64,000 nt of DNA from Yoonia sp. I 8.24 (GTDB taxonomy: Bacteria > Pseudomonadota > Alphaproteobacteria > Rhodobacterales > Rhodobacteraceae): positions 515,587 to 579,586 of the forward strand of contig NZ_JACXGQ010000001.1 of the NCBI RefSeq assembly GCF_022096995.1, written 5' to 3'. Below, piece after piece: positions 16,908 to 25,821 of the stretch. Both the position numbers and the translations under genes were made by a program. Under the pieces are notes generated by a model that had not been told where the DNA came from, made no database searches, and saw only the letters and a list, made by a program, of their open reading frames with translations. Position 1 is the stretch's first letter, and each line of letters starts with the position of its first letter.

Positions 16908-17777
16908 TTAGCGACTTGCGAAGTAATTCAACGGAACCTTCAGGTACGCGCGCCCGTTATCTTCGGCATCTGGCAACCGCCCGCCGCGCATGTTGACCTG
17001 CAAAGCCGCCAACATCAGTTTGGGCAATGCCAGCGTCGCATCGCGGGCGTCACGCACCGCGCGGTATTCGGCCTCGGTTGGGGCGTCCTTCCAATGGATA
17101 TTCGCAGCCCGGTGTTCAGCAACACTCGCCTCGCAGGCGTCATCGCGTCCAGGGGCATAGTCGTGCCCCACGAAAACCCGCGTATCTTGCGGCAAATCGA
17201 GGATCGCGGAAATACTGGCGTAGAGATCAGCCGAGCTACCACCCGGAAAATCCGCGCGCGAACTGCCACTGTCGGGCATCATCAGCGTGTCATGAGCAAA
17301 GGCCGCATCGCCCGCAACATAGGTGATCGACGCCAAGGTATGACCCGGCGAAAACATCACCTTCACAGGCACATTGCCTACCATAAATACGTCGCCATCG
17401 GCAAACAAGCGATCCCATTGGCTGCCGTCCGTCGGGAAATCGTTAGGCAGATTATAGATACCTTGCCACAGCGTTTGCACCCCGGTGACCTTTTCACCAA
17501 TTGCCGTGGACGCGCCCGTTTGTGCCTTGATCCAAGGGGCTGCCGAAAAGTGATCGGCATGCGGGTGCGTGTCCAGAACCCAGACAAGATCGATGCCCGT
17601 TTCGCGCACATAGTCCAACAAACGTTCGGCGTTTTTGGTTGATGTCGCCCCGGCCAGCGGATCGAAATCCAACACGGGATCGACGATAGCCCCTTTCATG
17701 GTGTCGGGGTCGTGGAATACATATTGCCAGCTTCCGGTCGGTGCGTCCCAAAAGCCCTTTACGATGGGATTACGCAT
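16908..17777 (-). CDS. MBL-fold hydrolase, persulfide dioxygenase-like (Blh/ETHE1 type)
   Basis: A 289-residue metallo-beta-lactamase-fold protein with the metal motif THPHADH (about 86-92), a third histidine in SPGHT and a later one in VFVGHDYAPG. The sequence FPGGSSADLYASI and the length match the dioxygenase part of the Blh sulfur enzymes, which oxidise glutathione persulfide to sulfite. The N-terminal DUF442 domain of bifunctional Blh is absent. The ATG at 17777 follows GAGGAGACC; a longer frame from 17894 would run into the peroxiredoxin gene. It sits behind the peroxiredoxin on the same strand. Persulfide oxidation would complete the pathway started by SQR, but a glyoxalase-II-like role is not excluded. 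Confidence 0.78.
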   Translation of the reverse strand: MRNPIVKGFWDAPTGSWQYVFHDPDTMKGAIVDPVLDFDPLAGATSTKNAERLLDYVRETGIDLVWVLDTHPHADHFSAAPWIKAQTGASTAIGEKVTGVQTLWQGIYNLPNDFPTDGSQWDRLFADGDVFMVGNVPVKVMFSPGHTLASITYVAGDAAFAHDTLMMPDSGSSRADFPGGSSADLYASISAILDLPQDTRVFVGHDYAPGRDDACEASVAEHRAANIHWKDAPTEAEYRAVRDARDATLALPKLMLAALQVNMRGGRLPDAEDNGRAYLKVPLNYFASR

Positions 17778-17839
17778 TGTGGTCTCCTCTTTCAGGTATT
17801 GCGTGGTCGGGCTACGTAATGCAGACCGTTGGATGTAGG

Positions 17840-17860
17840 GGCGGGCCAGTTCGGCCCGCC
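17840..17860. terminator. GC-rich hairpin between peroxiredoxin and MBL genes
   Basis: GGCGGGCC (17840-17847) and GGCCCGCC (17853-17860) form a perfect 8-bp stem with a 5-base loop just after the peroxiredoxin stop. No T tract follows, so it may be a partial terminator or processing site that sets the ratio of the two genes. Confidence 0.5.
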
Positions 17861-17866
17861 TGACCG

Positions 17867-18511
17867 TCAAAGTTCGCGGGTTGAAAAATACCAATCTACG
17901 GTATCATACCCTTCGCCTGGTCGGGCCATTGCGGCCTCTGGCGTGGCTGGGGTTGGCACGATCACTGGATCACCAGTTTTCCAGTTTTCAGGCATCGCAC
18001 AGCTATTTTCATCTGCGGTTTGCATGGCGACCAGCAGCCGGTAGATTTCATCCACCGACCGGCCTGCGGTCATCGGGTAGTAAACCATCGCGCGCAGCAC
18101 GCCTTCGGGATCGATCAAGAACGTTGCCCGCACCGCTGCGGTGTCGGAAGCGCCCGGCTGGATCATTCCGTAGGCTTGGGCCACCGCCATATTGAGGTCA
18201 GCAATGATCGGGAATTTGATCTCAACGCCAAACTTTTCCTTAATATTCAGCATCCACGCGATGTGGCTGTAATGGCTGTCGATCGATAGACCCAAAAGTT
18301 CGGTATTGCGGGCATTAAAATCATCCTGCTTTTTCGCGAAGGCGATGAATTCTGTGGTGCAGACCGGTGTGAAATCGGCTGGGTGCGAGAAAAGCACCAG
18401 CCATTTACCGCGATAGTCTTCAAGCGTTTTGCGGCCATGCGTGGTCGGCGCGTCAAAGGCAGGGGCGGCTTCATTCAGGCGGGCACCGGTGGGTTGGGTT
18501 TGGTCAGTCAT
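17867..18511 (-). CDS. 1-Cys peroxiredoxin (Prx6 type)
   Basis: A 214-residue thiol peroxidase. The peroxidatic Cys51 lies in ADFTPVCTTEF, and the long C-terminal arm is typical of the Prx6/AhpC-TSA group (PGASDTAAVRATFLIDPEGVLRAMVYYPMTAGRS). No second cysteine sits where a 2-Cys enzyme would resolve. It reduces hydrogen peroxide and organic peroxides in the cytosol, and related enzymes also act on persulfides. The start at 18511 has AAGGAATGC upstream. It is divergent from an OxyR-type gene, with a readable OxyR site in the 103-bp spacer. Confidence 0.93.
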   Translation of the reverse strand: MTDQTQPTGARLNEAAPAFDAPTTHGRKTLEDYRGKWLVLFSHPADFTPVCTTEFIAFAKKQDDFNARNTELLGLSIDSHYSHIAWMLNIKEKFGVEIKFPIIADLNMAVAQAYGMIQPGASDTAAVRATFLIDPEGVLRAMVYYPMTAGRSVDEIYRLLVAMQTADENSCAMPENWKTGDPVIVPTPATPEAAMARPGEGYDTVDWYFSTREL

Positions 18512-18575
18512 GTCTGCATTCCTTATGTCTACGTTTCGTTAAGACATAGATAGGCGCTGGACTCTTATAGGTGAA

Positions 18576-18612
18576 ATTGAATATAACTCTGTTGGTAATA
18601 GAGGAAATCTAT
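18576..18612 (+). promoter_or_regulatory. OxyR-type operator in the prx-oxyR spacer
   Basis: The four tetramers ATTG, CTCT, ATAG and CTAT lie at 18576, 18587, 18598 and 18609, each separated by exactly 7 bases. This matches ATAG-N7-CTAT-N7-ATAG-N7-CTAT at 14 of 16 positions. The last element ends two bases before the oxyR ATG, which predicts autorepression along with activation of the peroxiredoxin promoter on the other strand. Confidence 0.7.
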
Positions 18613-18614
18613 AA

Positions 18615-19562
18615 ATGATTACGCTTCGACAAATGCGCTATCTGACCGCAGTCGCAGACACGCTGAATTTTTCACGCGCCGCCGAGATGTGTTTTGTTAC
18701 CCAACCCACGCTGAGCGCGGGCATCAAAGAACTAGAGGACCGGTTAGGCGTCCAATTGTTTGAACGCACCCGCCACAGTGTCATGCTCACGCAGATTGGC
18801 ACAGAGGTCACCCATCGGGCGCGCCAACTATTGCTGGATGCAGCCGAGATCGAAACGTTGGCAAAGGCCCATCGCAACCCATTTGAAGGTGACTTAAAGC
18901 TAGGCGCTATTCCGACAATCGGGCCATACCTGTTGCCACACGCCCTGCCCGCGATCCGAGATGCCTTTCCCAAGCTGCGCGTTTTCTTGCGCGAAGAAAT
19001 GACGGAAAGCTTGATTGAGGGGCTCAACGCAGGCCGGTTGGATTTGATCCTGATTGCTTTACCCTTTGAGACTGGCGCGCTTGAGATATTGCCGCTGTTT
19101 GAAGATGGGTATCAGTTGGCGACGCCGGCAGGTGCCCCAATACCACATGCCGCCAAAGCACTGAACCAAAGCGGCCAGTTGATGTTGCTTGAAAAAGGTC
19201 ACTGCCTGCAGCGCCATGCGCTTGCGGCCTATCCCGGACAGATTACCACTGCCGAAGACAGTTTTGCCGCAACAAGCCTGACGACTTTGATTGCCATGGT
19301 GTCCGAAGGATTGGGGATCACGCTGCTCCCTAATCTTGCCGTCGATGCAGGCGTTGTCAGCGGTGCGCAGATACAGCTCACCCCCCTGCCGGATGCATGT
19401 CCGCGTCGGGTGGTGCTCGTCTGGCGACCGGGGTCCACCAGACAGGACATGTTTAAGCAGCTTGGAAAAATGTTGATCGGCCAGCATCTAAGTCGTGATG
19501 AGCGTTCAGATGGCCTTCCGATTGATTCGGCTGCGCACCGCAAAACTAGGTGTTGGCACTAG
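18615..19562 (+). CDS. oxyR: LysR-family peroxide regulator, OxyR-like with one redox cysteine
   Basis: A 315-residue LysR-type regulator. The N-terminal winged helix (residues 1-60, FSRAAEMCFVTQPTLSAGIKEL) and the sensor domain follow OxyR closely. The peroxide-sensing loop is LLEKGHCLQRHALAAY: Cys197 stands for E. coli Cys199, but the partner cysteine (Cys208) is replaced by Tyr206. It could therefore signal through a sulfenic or persulfide form, not the classical intramolecular disulfide. It is divergent from the 1-Cys peroxiredoxin, and an OxyR-type operator overlaps its promoter. The C-terminal tail after about residue 295 is family-poor. Confidence 0.85.
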   Translation: MITLRQMRYLTAVADTLNFSRAAEMCFVTQPTLSAGIKELEDRLGVQLFERTRHSVMLTQIGTEVTHRARQLLLDAAEIETLAKAHRNPFEGDLKLGAIPTIGPYLLPHALPAIRDAFPKLRVFLREEMTESLIEGLNAGRLDLILIALPFETGALEILPLFEDGYQLATPAGAPIPHAAKALNQSGQLMLLEKGHCLQRHALAAYPGQITTAEDSFAATSLTTLIAMVSEGLGITLLPNLAVDAGVVSGAQIQLTPLPDACPRRVVLVWRPGSTRQDMFKQLGKMLIGQHLSRDERSDGLPIDSAAHRKTRCWH

Positions 19563-19892
19563 AAACTGTCCTTCGACGACGCAAGGGACCTACGTAAGCG
19601 ACAGATTTTGATGCAAAATTATTTGCAATCTGAACATTTGATAAAAATTATTTTGCAGTCATTGGCGCTGCCAATTCGACAACCAGAAGGGTTAACAGCT
19701 CATTTTTTGCGCTTTTATTTAGGTAAGTGTCAAATTTTAGTGATTTCATAAAAACCGGTAGATTTTACCGGCTTACATGCGCCTTATGAGCGCCTTAGCG
19801 TGAACTTATTTTTGTCCAGTTTTACCTGTTGGTAAAAAAATATTGCGGAGCCCTCCGCTAAGAAAATCATTCCTAAACGTCGGAGATCGTTG
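19563..19892. other. 330-bp AT-rich leader before the BMP-family gene
   Basis: No gene is seen. The DNA is markedly AT-rich and should contain the promoter of the two-gene operon that follows. Two small inverted repeats are present: CCGGTA (19755-19760) with TACCGG (19766-19771), and GCGGA with TCCGC near 19843-19857. The second lies about 35 bases before the start codon and could be a leader hairpin. Confidence 0.45.
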
Positions 19893-20996
19893 ATGAAAGA
19901 CATTAACAGACGCAAGGCTATGGGCCTTACTGCAGCTGCGGTAAGCTCCACAGTCTTCAGCCCTGCCTACGCGCAATCACTGAACAAACGCAAAATCGCG
20001 TTTACGCTGCTGTTTGCACCGGGCGGCGACGTCGGATGGGATTATGAGCACGTGCGCGGGCTGGAACAAGCGCGTGCAGCTTACGGAGATCGCGCGCAGA
20101 TCGATGCGTTCCACGAGGTTGCCGAATGGGGCAATGGCGACAAAGAGAAGTTCCAAGAACTTGTCGACGACGGCTATGAAATGATCTTTACGACATCAGC
20201 CGGCTACATGAAATCGACGATCGAAGTTGCGCAAGCCAACCCGAATGTCATTTTTGAAAGCTGTGCGGGCTACATCCGCGCTGCCAACGTCGCGACATAT
20301 AACACCCGCTGGTACGAAGGCCGTGCCGTCGAAGGTTTCTTGGCCGCGACAATGTCGAAGACCAACCGTATCGGTTACGTCGGCGCATATCCTATTCCAC
20401 AGGTGATCCGCGGGATCAACGCCGCCTACCTAGCTGCAAAATCAGTGAACCCTGATATCGTGTTTGACATTTCTTGGCTCAACACTTGGTACAACTATGA
20501 ACAAGAAGGTGCCGTCGCGCGCCAGATGATCGAAAACGGCGCCGACGTGCTGATGCAGCACACGGTCTCCACCGCTGTGGTTGAGGCAGCGCAGGAAAAG
20601 GGCATTTACAGCTTTGGCCAAGGGTCTGACATGAGCCACTATGCACCCGACGCTGTCATGACATCGATGATCAACAACTGGGGCCCGTATTACGTGCAAC
20701 GAATTGGTGAATTCTTAGATGGCACATGGGAATCCAAGGACACTTGGGGCGGTCTGGGCGAACAGATGGTCGCCATGGCGCCGTTACTCGAAACCTTACC
20801 GAGCCGCACAGTGTTGCAGACGCAAGACGTCATTCAGCGCCTCTCTTCAGGCCAAGAGCACGCCTACACCGGCCCTGTCCGCCTGCAAGATGGGTCAGGT
20901 TGGCTGGCTCCGGGTGAGACTGCGAGCGACAGTAGCTTGCTGACAATGAACTACTACGTGGATGGGATTTCCTCTGTGTATCCCTCAGAAGGTTAA
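19893..20996 (+). CDS. BMP-family periplasmic binding protein with TAT signal
   Basis: A 367-residue substrate-binding protein of the BMP (basic membrane protein/Med, PnrA-like) family. Residues 1-28 form a twin-arginine signal (INRRKAMGLTAAAV...AYA). The body shows KIAFTLLFAPGGDVGWDYEHVRG, the FTTSAGYM loop, RIGYVGAYPIPQVIRGINA and QGSDMSHYAPDAVMTSMINNWG, the standard order of BMP ligand-cleft segments. Many relatives bind nucleosides or other small solutes for ABC uptake, but no permease or ATPase gene follows. The ATG at 19893 follows CGGAGATCG. It is three bases from the next gene, a PBP-OmpA fusion, so the two are co-translated and may share a ligand or complex. Confidence 0.85.
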   Translation: MKDINRRKAMGLTAAAVSSTVFSPAYAQSLNKRKIAFTLLFAPGGDVGWDYEHVRGLEQARAAYGDRAQIDAFHEVAEWGNGDKEKFQELVDDGYEMIFTTSAGYMKSTIEVAQANPNVIFESCAGYIRAANVATYNTRWYEGRAVEGFLAATMSKTNRIGYVGAYPIPQVIRGINAAYLAAKSVNPDIVFDISWLNTWYNYEQEGAVARQMIENGADVLMQHTVSTAVVEAAQEKGIYSFGQGSDMSHYAPDAVMTSMINNWGPYYVQRIGEFLDGTWESKDTWGGLGEQMVAMAPLLETLPSRTVLQTQDVIQRLSSGQEHAYTGPVRLQDGSGWLAPGETASDSSLLTMNYYVDGISSVYPSEG

Positions 20997-20999
20997 GAT

Positions 21000-22754
21000 A
21001 TGGCACGTTTATTTCAAAAAAGTATGGCTTCACACTTGGCGTTGTCTGCGGCCTTAATGGTCGCGACACCGGCGCTGGCTGACGTCGTTCTAACAACGAC
21101 CGATGGCACGATTTCTTTGACCGGCGAACTGCTTGATGTGACCGACGACGCCTATGTTCTGAAGACAGAAACAGGCGAACTGCTGATCCGGCGCGAATTT
21201 GCAACCTGCGAAGGCGCCGAATGCCCAACTGACGCAAGCGACACGGTCACTGAGACTGACGTCGTGACCCTGACAAGCACCGATGGTGAAATCACGCTGA
21301 GCGGCCGTTTGTTAAACTTTACGAACACCGAATACGTCCTTGAAACCGAAACCGGCAGCCTAACCGTGCGACGCGAATTCGCGTCCTGCGAAGGGGCCGC
21401 CTGCCCCGGTACAGCAAGCGACAGTGACCGTTTTGTCGTGACCGTTCCCGGTGCGGATGGCGCAAGCCTTGTTGCCGCGATTGTTGGCGATTACACTGCC
21501 GCCAAGGATTTCAACCTGACGCAACAGTTCAGCAGCAATGGCGGTCTCCCCGGTCTACTGGTCGGCGATGCGCGCGGTGCCGAAGTCTCAAGCGTCAACA
21601 TGCAATCCATGGATACAGCAGGTGCCATCAAGGCGTTGGTCGCGGGCGAAAGCCAATTTGCTGTAACACGTGGTCGGGCAACACCAGCAGATGTTTCTGC
21701 CGCAGTTGGCCGTGAAGTCACTGATATCTCTGAAGTTCTCACTGAAGAGATTATCGGTCTGGACGCGATCAGTTTCGTGGTGAGCCAAGACAATGGTATC
21801 GATGTCATCGATTTCAGGTCGATCCAATCGATTATCAATGGGGATATCACGCATTGGTCGCAGCTTGGCGGGTCTCCGCAGGCCATTACATTGCACACGC
21901 TTGCCAGTAATGAATCACTTGGTGCGCAGCTGAATGCGCGGGGCTTTACCGGGGTCAACGCGATGGGCAACGGCACGATCCACGCCACCGCTGACGCGCT
22001 CAATGCGGCGGTCGCAGCGGATCCAACCGGGTTTGGTATTTTGTACCGTTCGCAAGCAGATGGAGTCAAAGCACTGAACCTCGCTACGGCCTGCAACATC
22101 TTTGTTGATAACTCAGATTTTGCGATCCAAACCGAAGAGCACCCGCTGGCACTGCGCTGGTATCACTACGCGCTGGCGTCTGGCACGACGTCAGAATTCG
22201 CGCGCAACGTCAGCCAATATATCCCCACAGACGCAGGACAAGAATCGATCGCGTCACGTGGGTTGGTCACACAGCAGTTGCAAATCGTTCCGATGCAAGA
22301 CCAAGGTGCGCGTTTGCTTTCGACTGTTCTGGCAGGTGATGCTGATCGGGCATCGAACAACGTGATGCGCAGTTATTTCAACGAAGCATCAAACGCGCGT
22401 CGCATTTCGACATCATTGCGGTTCCTTAGTGGCAACGCCACGTTGGACAGCAAAGCCGAAAGCGACATTTCGCGGATCTCTGAGATCGTGCGCTCCAATG
22501 AATACGAAGGCTACGAAGTCCTCGTGTTTGGGTTCAGCGACTCTTACGGATCGCTCGAAGCCAACCTCGCGCTGTCTGAACGCCGGGCAGATTCGGTCAA
22601 AGATGTGCTGCTATTGGATAACCCCGGCTACCTTGATGGCGATGCCGTCCGCAGCTTTGGGATCGGGCCGATTGCACCAGTCGGGTGCAACGAAACAGAC
22701 GAAGGGCGCGAACAAAACCGCCGCGTTGAAATCTGGATCCGCCCGCGCGCGTAA
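21000..22754 (+). CDS. PstS-type binding domain fused to OmpA C-terminal domain
   Basis: A 584-residue exported protein with a signal peptide at 1-27. Two adjacent ~48-residue repeats follow (about 28-75 and 88-135). Each has TDG-I-L-G-L, a YVL-TETG segment and a CEGAxCP cysteine pair. Residues ~145-430 form a PstS/PBP-like ligand domain ([32 protein letters not shown]). The last ~130 residues are an OmpA-like peptidoglycan-binding domain ([25 protein letters not shown], ending [11 protein letters not shown]). It should be anchored to the cell wall and bind a small anion or peptide in the periplasm. It follows the BMP gene by three bases. No phosphate ABC genes are near. The function is unknown; sensing or ligand buffering is possible. 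Confidence 0.82.
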   Translation: MARLFQKSMASHLALSAALMVATPALADVVLTTTDGTISLTGELLDVTDDAYVLKTETGELLIRREFATCEGAECPTDASDTVTETDVVTLTSTDGEITLSGRLLNFTNTEYVLETETGSLTVRREFASCEGAACPGTASDSDRFVVTVPGADGASLVAAIVGDYTAAKDFNLTQQFSSNGGLPGLLVGDARGAEVSSVNMQSMDTAGAIKALVAGESQFAVTRGRATPADVSAAVGREVTDISEVLTEEIIGLDAISFVVSQDNGIDVIDFRSIQSIINGDITHWSQLGGSPQAITLHTLASNESLGAQLNARGFTGVNAMGNGTIHATADALNAAVAADPTGFGILYRSQADGVKALNLATACNIFVDNSDFAIQTEEHPLALRWYHYALASGTTSEFARNVSQYIPTDAGQESIASRGLVTQQLQIVPMQDQGARLLSTVLAGDADRASNNVMRSYFNEASNARRISTSLRFLSGNATLDSKAESDISRISEIVRSNEYEGYEVLVFGFSDSYGSLEANLALSERRADSVKDVLLLDNPGYLDGDAVRSFGIGPIAPVGCNETDEGREQNRRVEIWIRPRA

Positions 22755-22779
22755 CCCCCGCAAGCGATGGAAATCATTG

Positions 22780-22812
22780 GACGCCCGGCGCAGCAATGCG
22801 TCGGGCGTCTTT
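22780..22812 (+). terminator. Intrinsic terminator after the PBP-OmpA gene
   Basis: GACGCCCGGCGCA (22780-22792) pairs with TGCGTCGGGCGTC (22797-22809), allowing one G-T pair, around a GCAA tetraloop. TTT follows. It ends the two-gene operon and separates it from ctaD. Confidence 0.8.
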
Positions 22813-22993
22813 CTGTGCAAGCGGCAAAACGGTTAAGGCCAGCCTAAAAACAATAGGCTGCGCCAATTTAACCCACTCGCTAACACGCTTCTTTTATTGC
22901 TCCTTTACACCCAACCGATTAGAACCAGCCCAAACGTGCGTCATTCTTCGGAATCGGGGCCGTCGAAAAGTAGCCAACACGAGGAGAGCCACA

Positions 22994-24670
22994 ATGGCAG
23001 ATGCAGCCATCCACGGCGATGAACATCACGACGACCGGGGGTTCTTTACCCGGTGGTTTATGTCGACAAATCATAAAGATATCGGGATCTTGTACCTGTT
23101 TGTAGCAGGTGCGCTCGGGTTTGTATCCGTCTTGTTCACCGTCTATATGCGGCTCGAACTTATGCACCCAGGTGTGCAATACATGTGTGTTGAAGGCGCG
23201 CGTTTTGTCGCGGATAGCGCAGCAACATGCACGCCAGACGGCGATCTTTGGAACGTGATGATCACATATCACGGCGTTCTGATGATGTTCTTCGTGGTTA
23301 TTCCAGCCCTTTTTGGTGGCTTTGGTAACTATTTGATGCCGCTACAAATCGGCGCGCCTGACATGGCATTCCCACGGTTGAATAACCTGTCATTCTGGAT
23401 GTTTGTTGCCGGTGCATCGCTTGGGATTGCATCGCTGCTTGCCCCGAACGGGAACGGTGGTTTTGGTGCCGGGACCGGTTGGGTTCTGTACCCACCGCTT
23501 TCAACACAACCCGGTGTCGCGCTGCCAATGTCCCTGGCCATTTTTGCGGTTCACCTTTCAGGTGCCTCTTCAATCCTTGGCGCGATCAACATGATCACGA
23601 CATTCCTGAACATGCGTGCGCCCGGCATGACATTGCATAAGGTGCCACTGTTCGCATGGTCCATCTTTGTTACCGCTTGGCTGATCCTTTTGGCCCTGCC
23701 CGTTCTGGCTGGCGCGATCACAATGTTGCTGACAGACATCAACTTTGGCACCACGTTCTTCCAACCGGAAGGTGGCGGCGACCCAATTTTGTACCAGCAC
23801 ATCTTGTGGTTCTTCGGTCACCCCGAAGTGTACATCATCATTATTCCCGGCTTTGGCATCATCAGCCACATCATCGCAACGTTCTCGCGCAAACCAATCT
23901 TTGGTTACCTGCCGATGGTTTATGCGATGGTTGCGATTGGTGTGCTTGGGTTCGTCGTATGGGCGCACCACATGTACACCGTTGGGATGTCGCTGACACA
24001 GCAATCCTACTTTATGCTAGCAACGATGGTCATCGCGGTGCCCACAGGGGTTAAGATCTTCTCTTGGATCGCGACCATGTGGGGCGGTTCGATTGAGCTG
24101 AAAACACCGATGCTTTGGGCCTTTGGGTTCTTATTCCTCTTCACCGTTGGTGGGGTTACAGGGATCGTTCTGTCACAGGCTGGCGTCGACCGCGTTTACC
24201 ATGACACCTACTATGTTGTGGCGCACTTCCACTATGTGATGTCGCTGGGTGCCGTGTTCTCGATCTTTGCAGGTATCTACTTTTACCTGCCAAAGTTCTC
24301 TGGACGTATGGCACCGGAATGGGCGGGTCACGTGCACTTTTGGATGATGTTTATCGGCGCAAACCTGACCTTCTTCCCACAGCACTTCTTGGGCCGTCAG
24401 GGTATGCCACGCCGTTACATCGACTATCCAGACGCCTTTGCAACATGGAACCTTGTGTCCAGCTGGGGTGCATTCTTGTCTTTCGCTTCGTTCGTCTTCT
24501 TCATCGGCGTCTTGGTCTACACATTGACCAAGGGTAAGCGCGTGACAGAAAACAACCCATGGAACGAATTTGCGGATACGCTGGAATGGACATTGCCATG
24601 CCCACCACCAGAGCACACGTTTGAGACCCTTCCAAAGCAGGAAGACTGGGACAAAACACCGGCACATTAA
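22994..24670 (+). CDS. ctaD: Cytochrome c oxidase subunit I (aa3 type)
   Basis: A 558-residue, twelve-span catalytic subunit of the proton-pumping aa3 oxidase. It carries the haem a ligand region [12 protein letters not shown] and the CuB/cross-linked motif [21 protein letters not shown]. The HHMYTVG site and the haem-a3/haem-a pair [10 protein letters not shown] are also present. The Glu of GHPEVY marks a D-pathway A-type oxidase. The ATG at 22994 follows GAGGAGAGCC; the longer frame from 22796 is not coding. It is monocistronic, without subunits II or III in the window, which is usual for this clade. A strong terminator follows. Confidence 0.96.
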   Translation: MADAAIHGDEHHDDRGFFTRWFMSTNHKDIGILYLFVAGALGFVSVLFTVYMRLELMHPGVQYMCVEGARFVADSAATCTPDGDLWNVMITYHGVLMMFFVVIPALFGGFGNYLMPLQIGAPDMAFPRLNNLSFWMFVAGASLGIASLLAPNGNGGFGAGTGWVLYPPLSTQPGVALPMSLAIFAVHLSGASSILGAINMITTFLNMRAPGMTLHKVPLFAWSIFVTAWLILLALPVLAGAITMLLTDINFGTTFFQPEGGGDPILYQHILWFFGHPEVYIIIIPGFGIISHIIATFSRKPIFGYLPMVYAMVAIGVLGFVVWAHHMYTVGMSLTQQSYFMLATMVIAVPTGVKIFSWIATMWGGSIELKTPMLWAFGFLFLFTVGGVTGIVLSQAGVDRVYHDTYYVVAHFHYVMSLGAVFSIFAGIYFYLPKFSGRMAPEWAGHVHFWMMFIGANLTFFPQHFLGRQGMPRRYIDYPDAFATWNLVSSWGAFLSFASFVFFIGVLVYTLTKGKRVTENNPWNEFADTLEWTLPCPPPEHTFETLPKQEDWDKTPAH

Positions 24671-24689
24671 GCTGCGGGTAACACTAACC

Positions 24690-24726
24690 AAAGGCCCCGC
24701 AAAATTGCGGGGCCTTTGCAGTTTTT
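24690..24726 (+). terminator. Intrinsic terminator after ctaD
   Basis: AAAGGCCCCGC (24690-24700) pairs with GCGGGGCCTTT (24707-24717) around AAAATT, followed within four bases by a T run (24722-24726). A clear rho-independent terminator. Confidence 0.9.
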
Positions 24727-24764
24727 ATGGCCCCAAATTATTTTTCCGTTCGCAGGTGCAACTG

Positions 24765-25613
24765 ATGACAACACCACATTGTATTTATATCAATCTTGAC
24801 CGTTCGCCTGCGCGCAATCAGCATATGCAAGACACCTTCAGAGCGCTTGATATCGCCGCCAGCCGGGTAAATGCTGTCGATGGACGGCACCTTTCAGACA
24901 CGGAAGTCGCGGCGCTAAACCCACAGAAAAAAGAAAACCGCGTCTTGACCAAGGGCGAGATTGCGTGCTTTCTGAGCCACCGCAAAGCTTGGCAATCTAT
25001 CGTTGACAGCGATCACACGCATGTTGTTGTTTTTGAAGATGATGTAAAACTTGCACCCAAGGCCGCAACTTTGCTTGCTGATCTCAGCTGGGTGCCTAGC
25101 AGCGCCGACATCATAAAGATTGATACTTTACCAGCAGGCGCAATGCTGTCGGGACCGCAGAAGGTGGGTGACACTTCGTTCGTCCTTAAAAAGGTCCATA
25201 CCAAAGCAGTTAGCACAGCTGGATACATAATTTCTCGTTCCTGTGCGCAAGAGTTTTTGAATGCCCCGTCAGAAATGCGCGTTCCTGTAGATATTGCAAT
25301 CTTTGATCCACGCCACAAAATTTTACCCCGCGTTTCGAATATGCAGCTCACACCAGCGATCGCAGTGCAACAATGGGCGGCAGCCAACAACCCGCACATG
25401 CCCCAGGAAGCGGAGCTGTCTACCCTGGAGCAAGAACGCAAAGCCGCACGCGTTGGTCGTTCCAAACTTCACCCTTTAGGATTGGCTAGGCTTAAGATTG
25501 AGCTGGTCCGACCTGCAAAACAGCTTAGCGGGCTTCTGGAACGGATGTCGCTGCGGTGGAAGTTTGGCGCCCGATGGCAACAAGTGAGGTTTATAGATGA
25601 CGAGCGCCTTTAA
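24765..25613 (+). CDS. Glycosyltransferase family 25 (LPS/LOS type)
   Basis: A 282-residue GT25-family sugar transferase. It begins with the family signature CIYINLDRSPARNQHM. KGEIACFLSHRKAW follows, then the metal/nucleotide motif VVVFEDDVKLAP and the later STAGYIISRSCAQEFL and PVDIAIFDPR. Such enzymes add galactose or related sugars to lipo-oligosaccharide from UDP-sugars at the cytosolic membrane face. The ATG at 24765 follows GCAGGTGC. It stands alone between ctaD and a DUF2244 gene; no other LPS gene is near, so the acceptor is unknown. The C-terminal basic tail may bind the membrane. Confidence 0.87.
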   Translation: MTTPHCIYINLDRSPARNQHMQDTFRALDIAASRVNAVDGRHLSDTEVAALNPQKKENRVLTKGEIACFLSHRKAWQSIVDSDHTHVVVFEDDVKLAPKAATLLADLSWVPSSADIIKIDTLPAGAMLSGPQKVGDTSFVLKKVHTKAVSTAGYIISRSCAQEFLNAPSEMRVPVDIAIFDPRHKILPRVSNMQLTPAIAVQQWAAANNPHMPQEAELSTLEQERKAARVGRSKLHPLGLARLKIELVRPAKQLSGLLERMSLRWKFGARWQQVRFIDDERL

Positions 25614-25821
25614 CACACGCGATTGCGCTAGGCATTGCCGGGATTCTCGTCGTTTTGGCAAGCGCGCGACAGAAAGAGGCTTTCACGCAACCCACCAAAA
25701 AGTTGATCAAACCTGAGTGTATGCGCCTCGTCATCAAGTATCACCTGCGACACAATAGTCTTGTAAATCTAAACCTCAGGCTTACCGGTTCCGCGCCCAG
25801 CCCGTATCGACAGTAGCTAAC

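Noticed and set aside
22796..22993. N-terminal extension of ctaD
   Set aside because: It overlaps a terminator region and is not related to oxidase sequences; the ATG at 22994 has a strong ribosome site.
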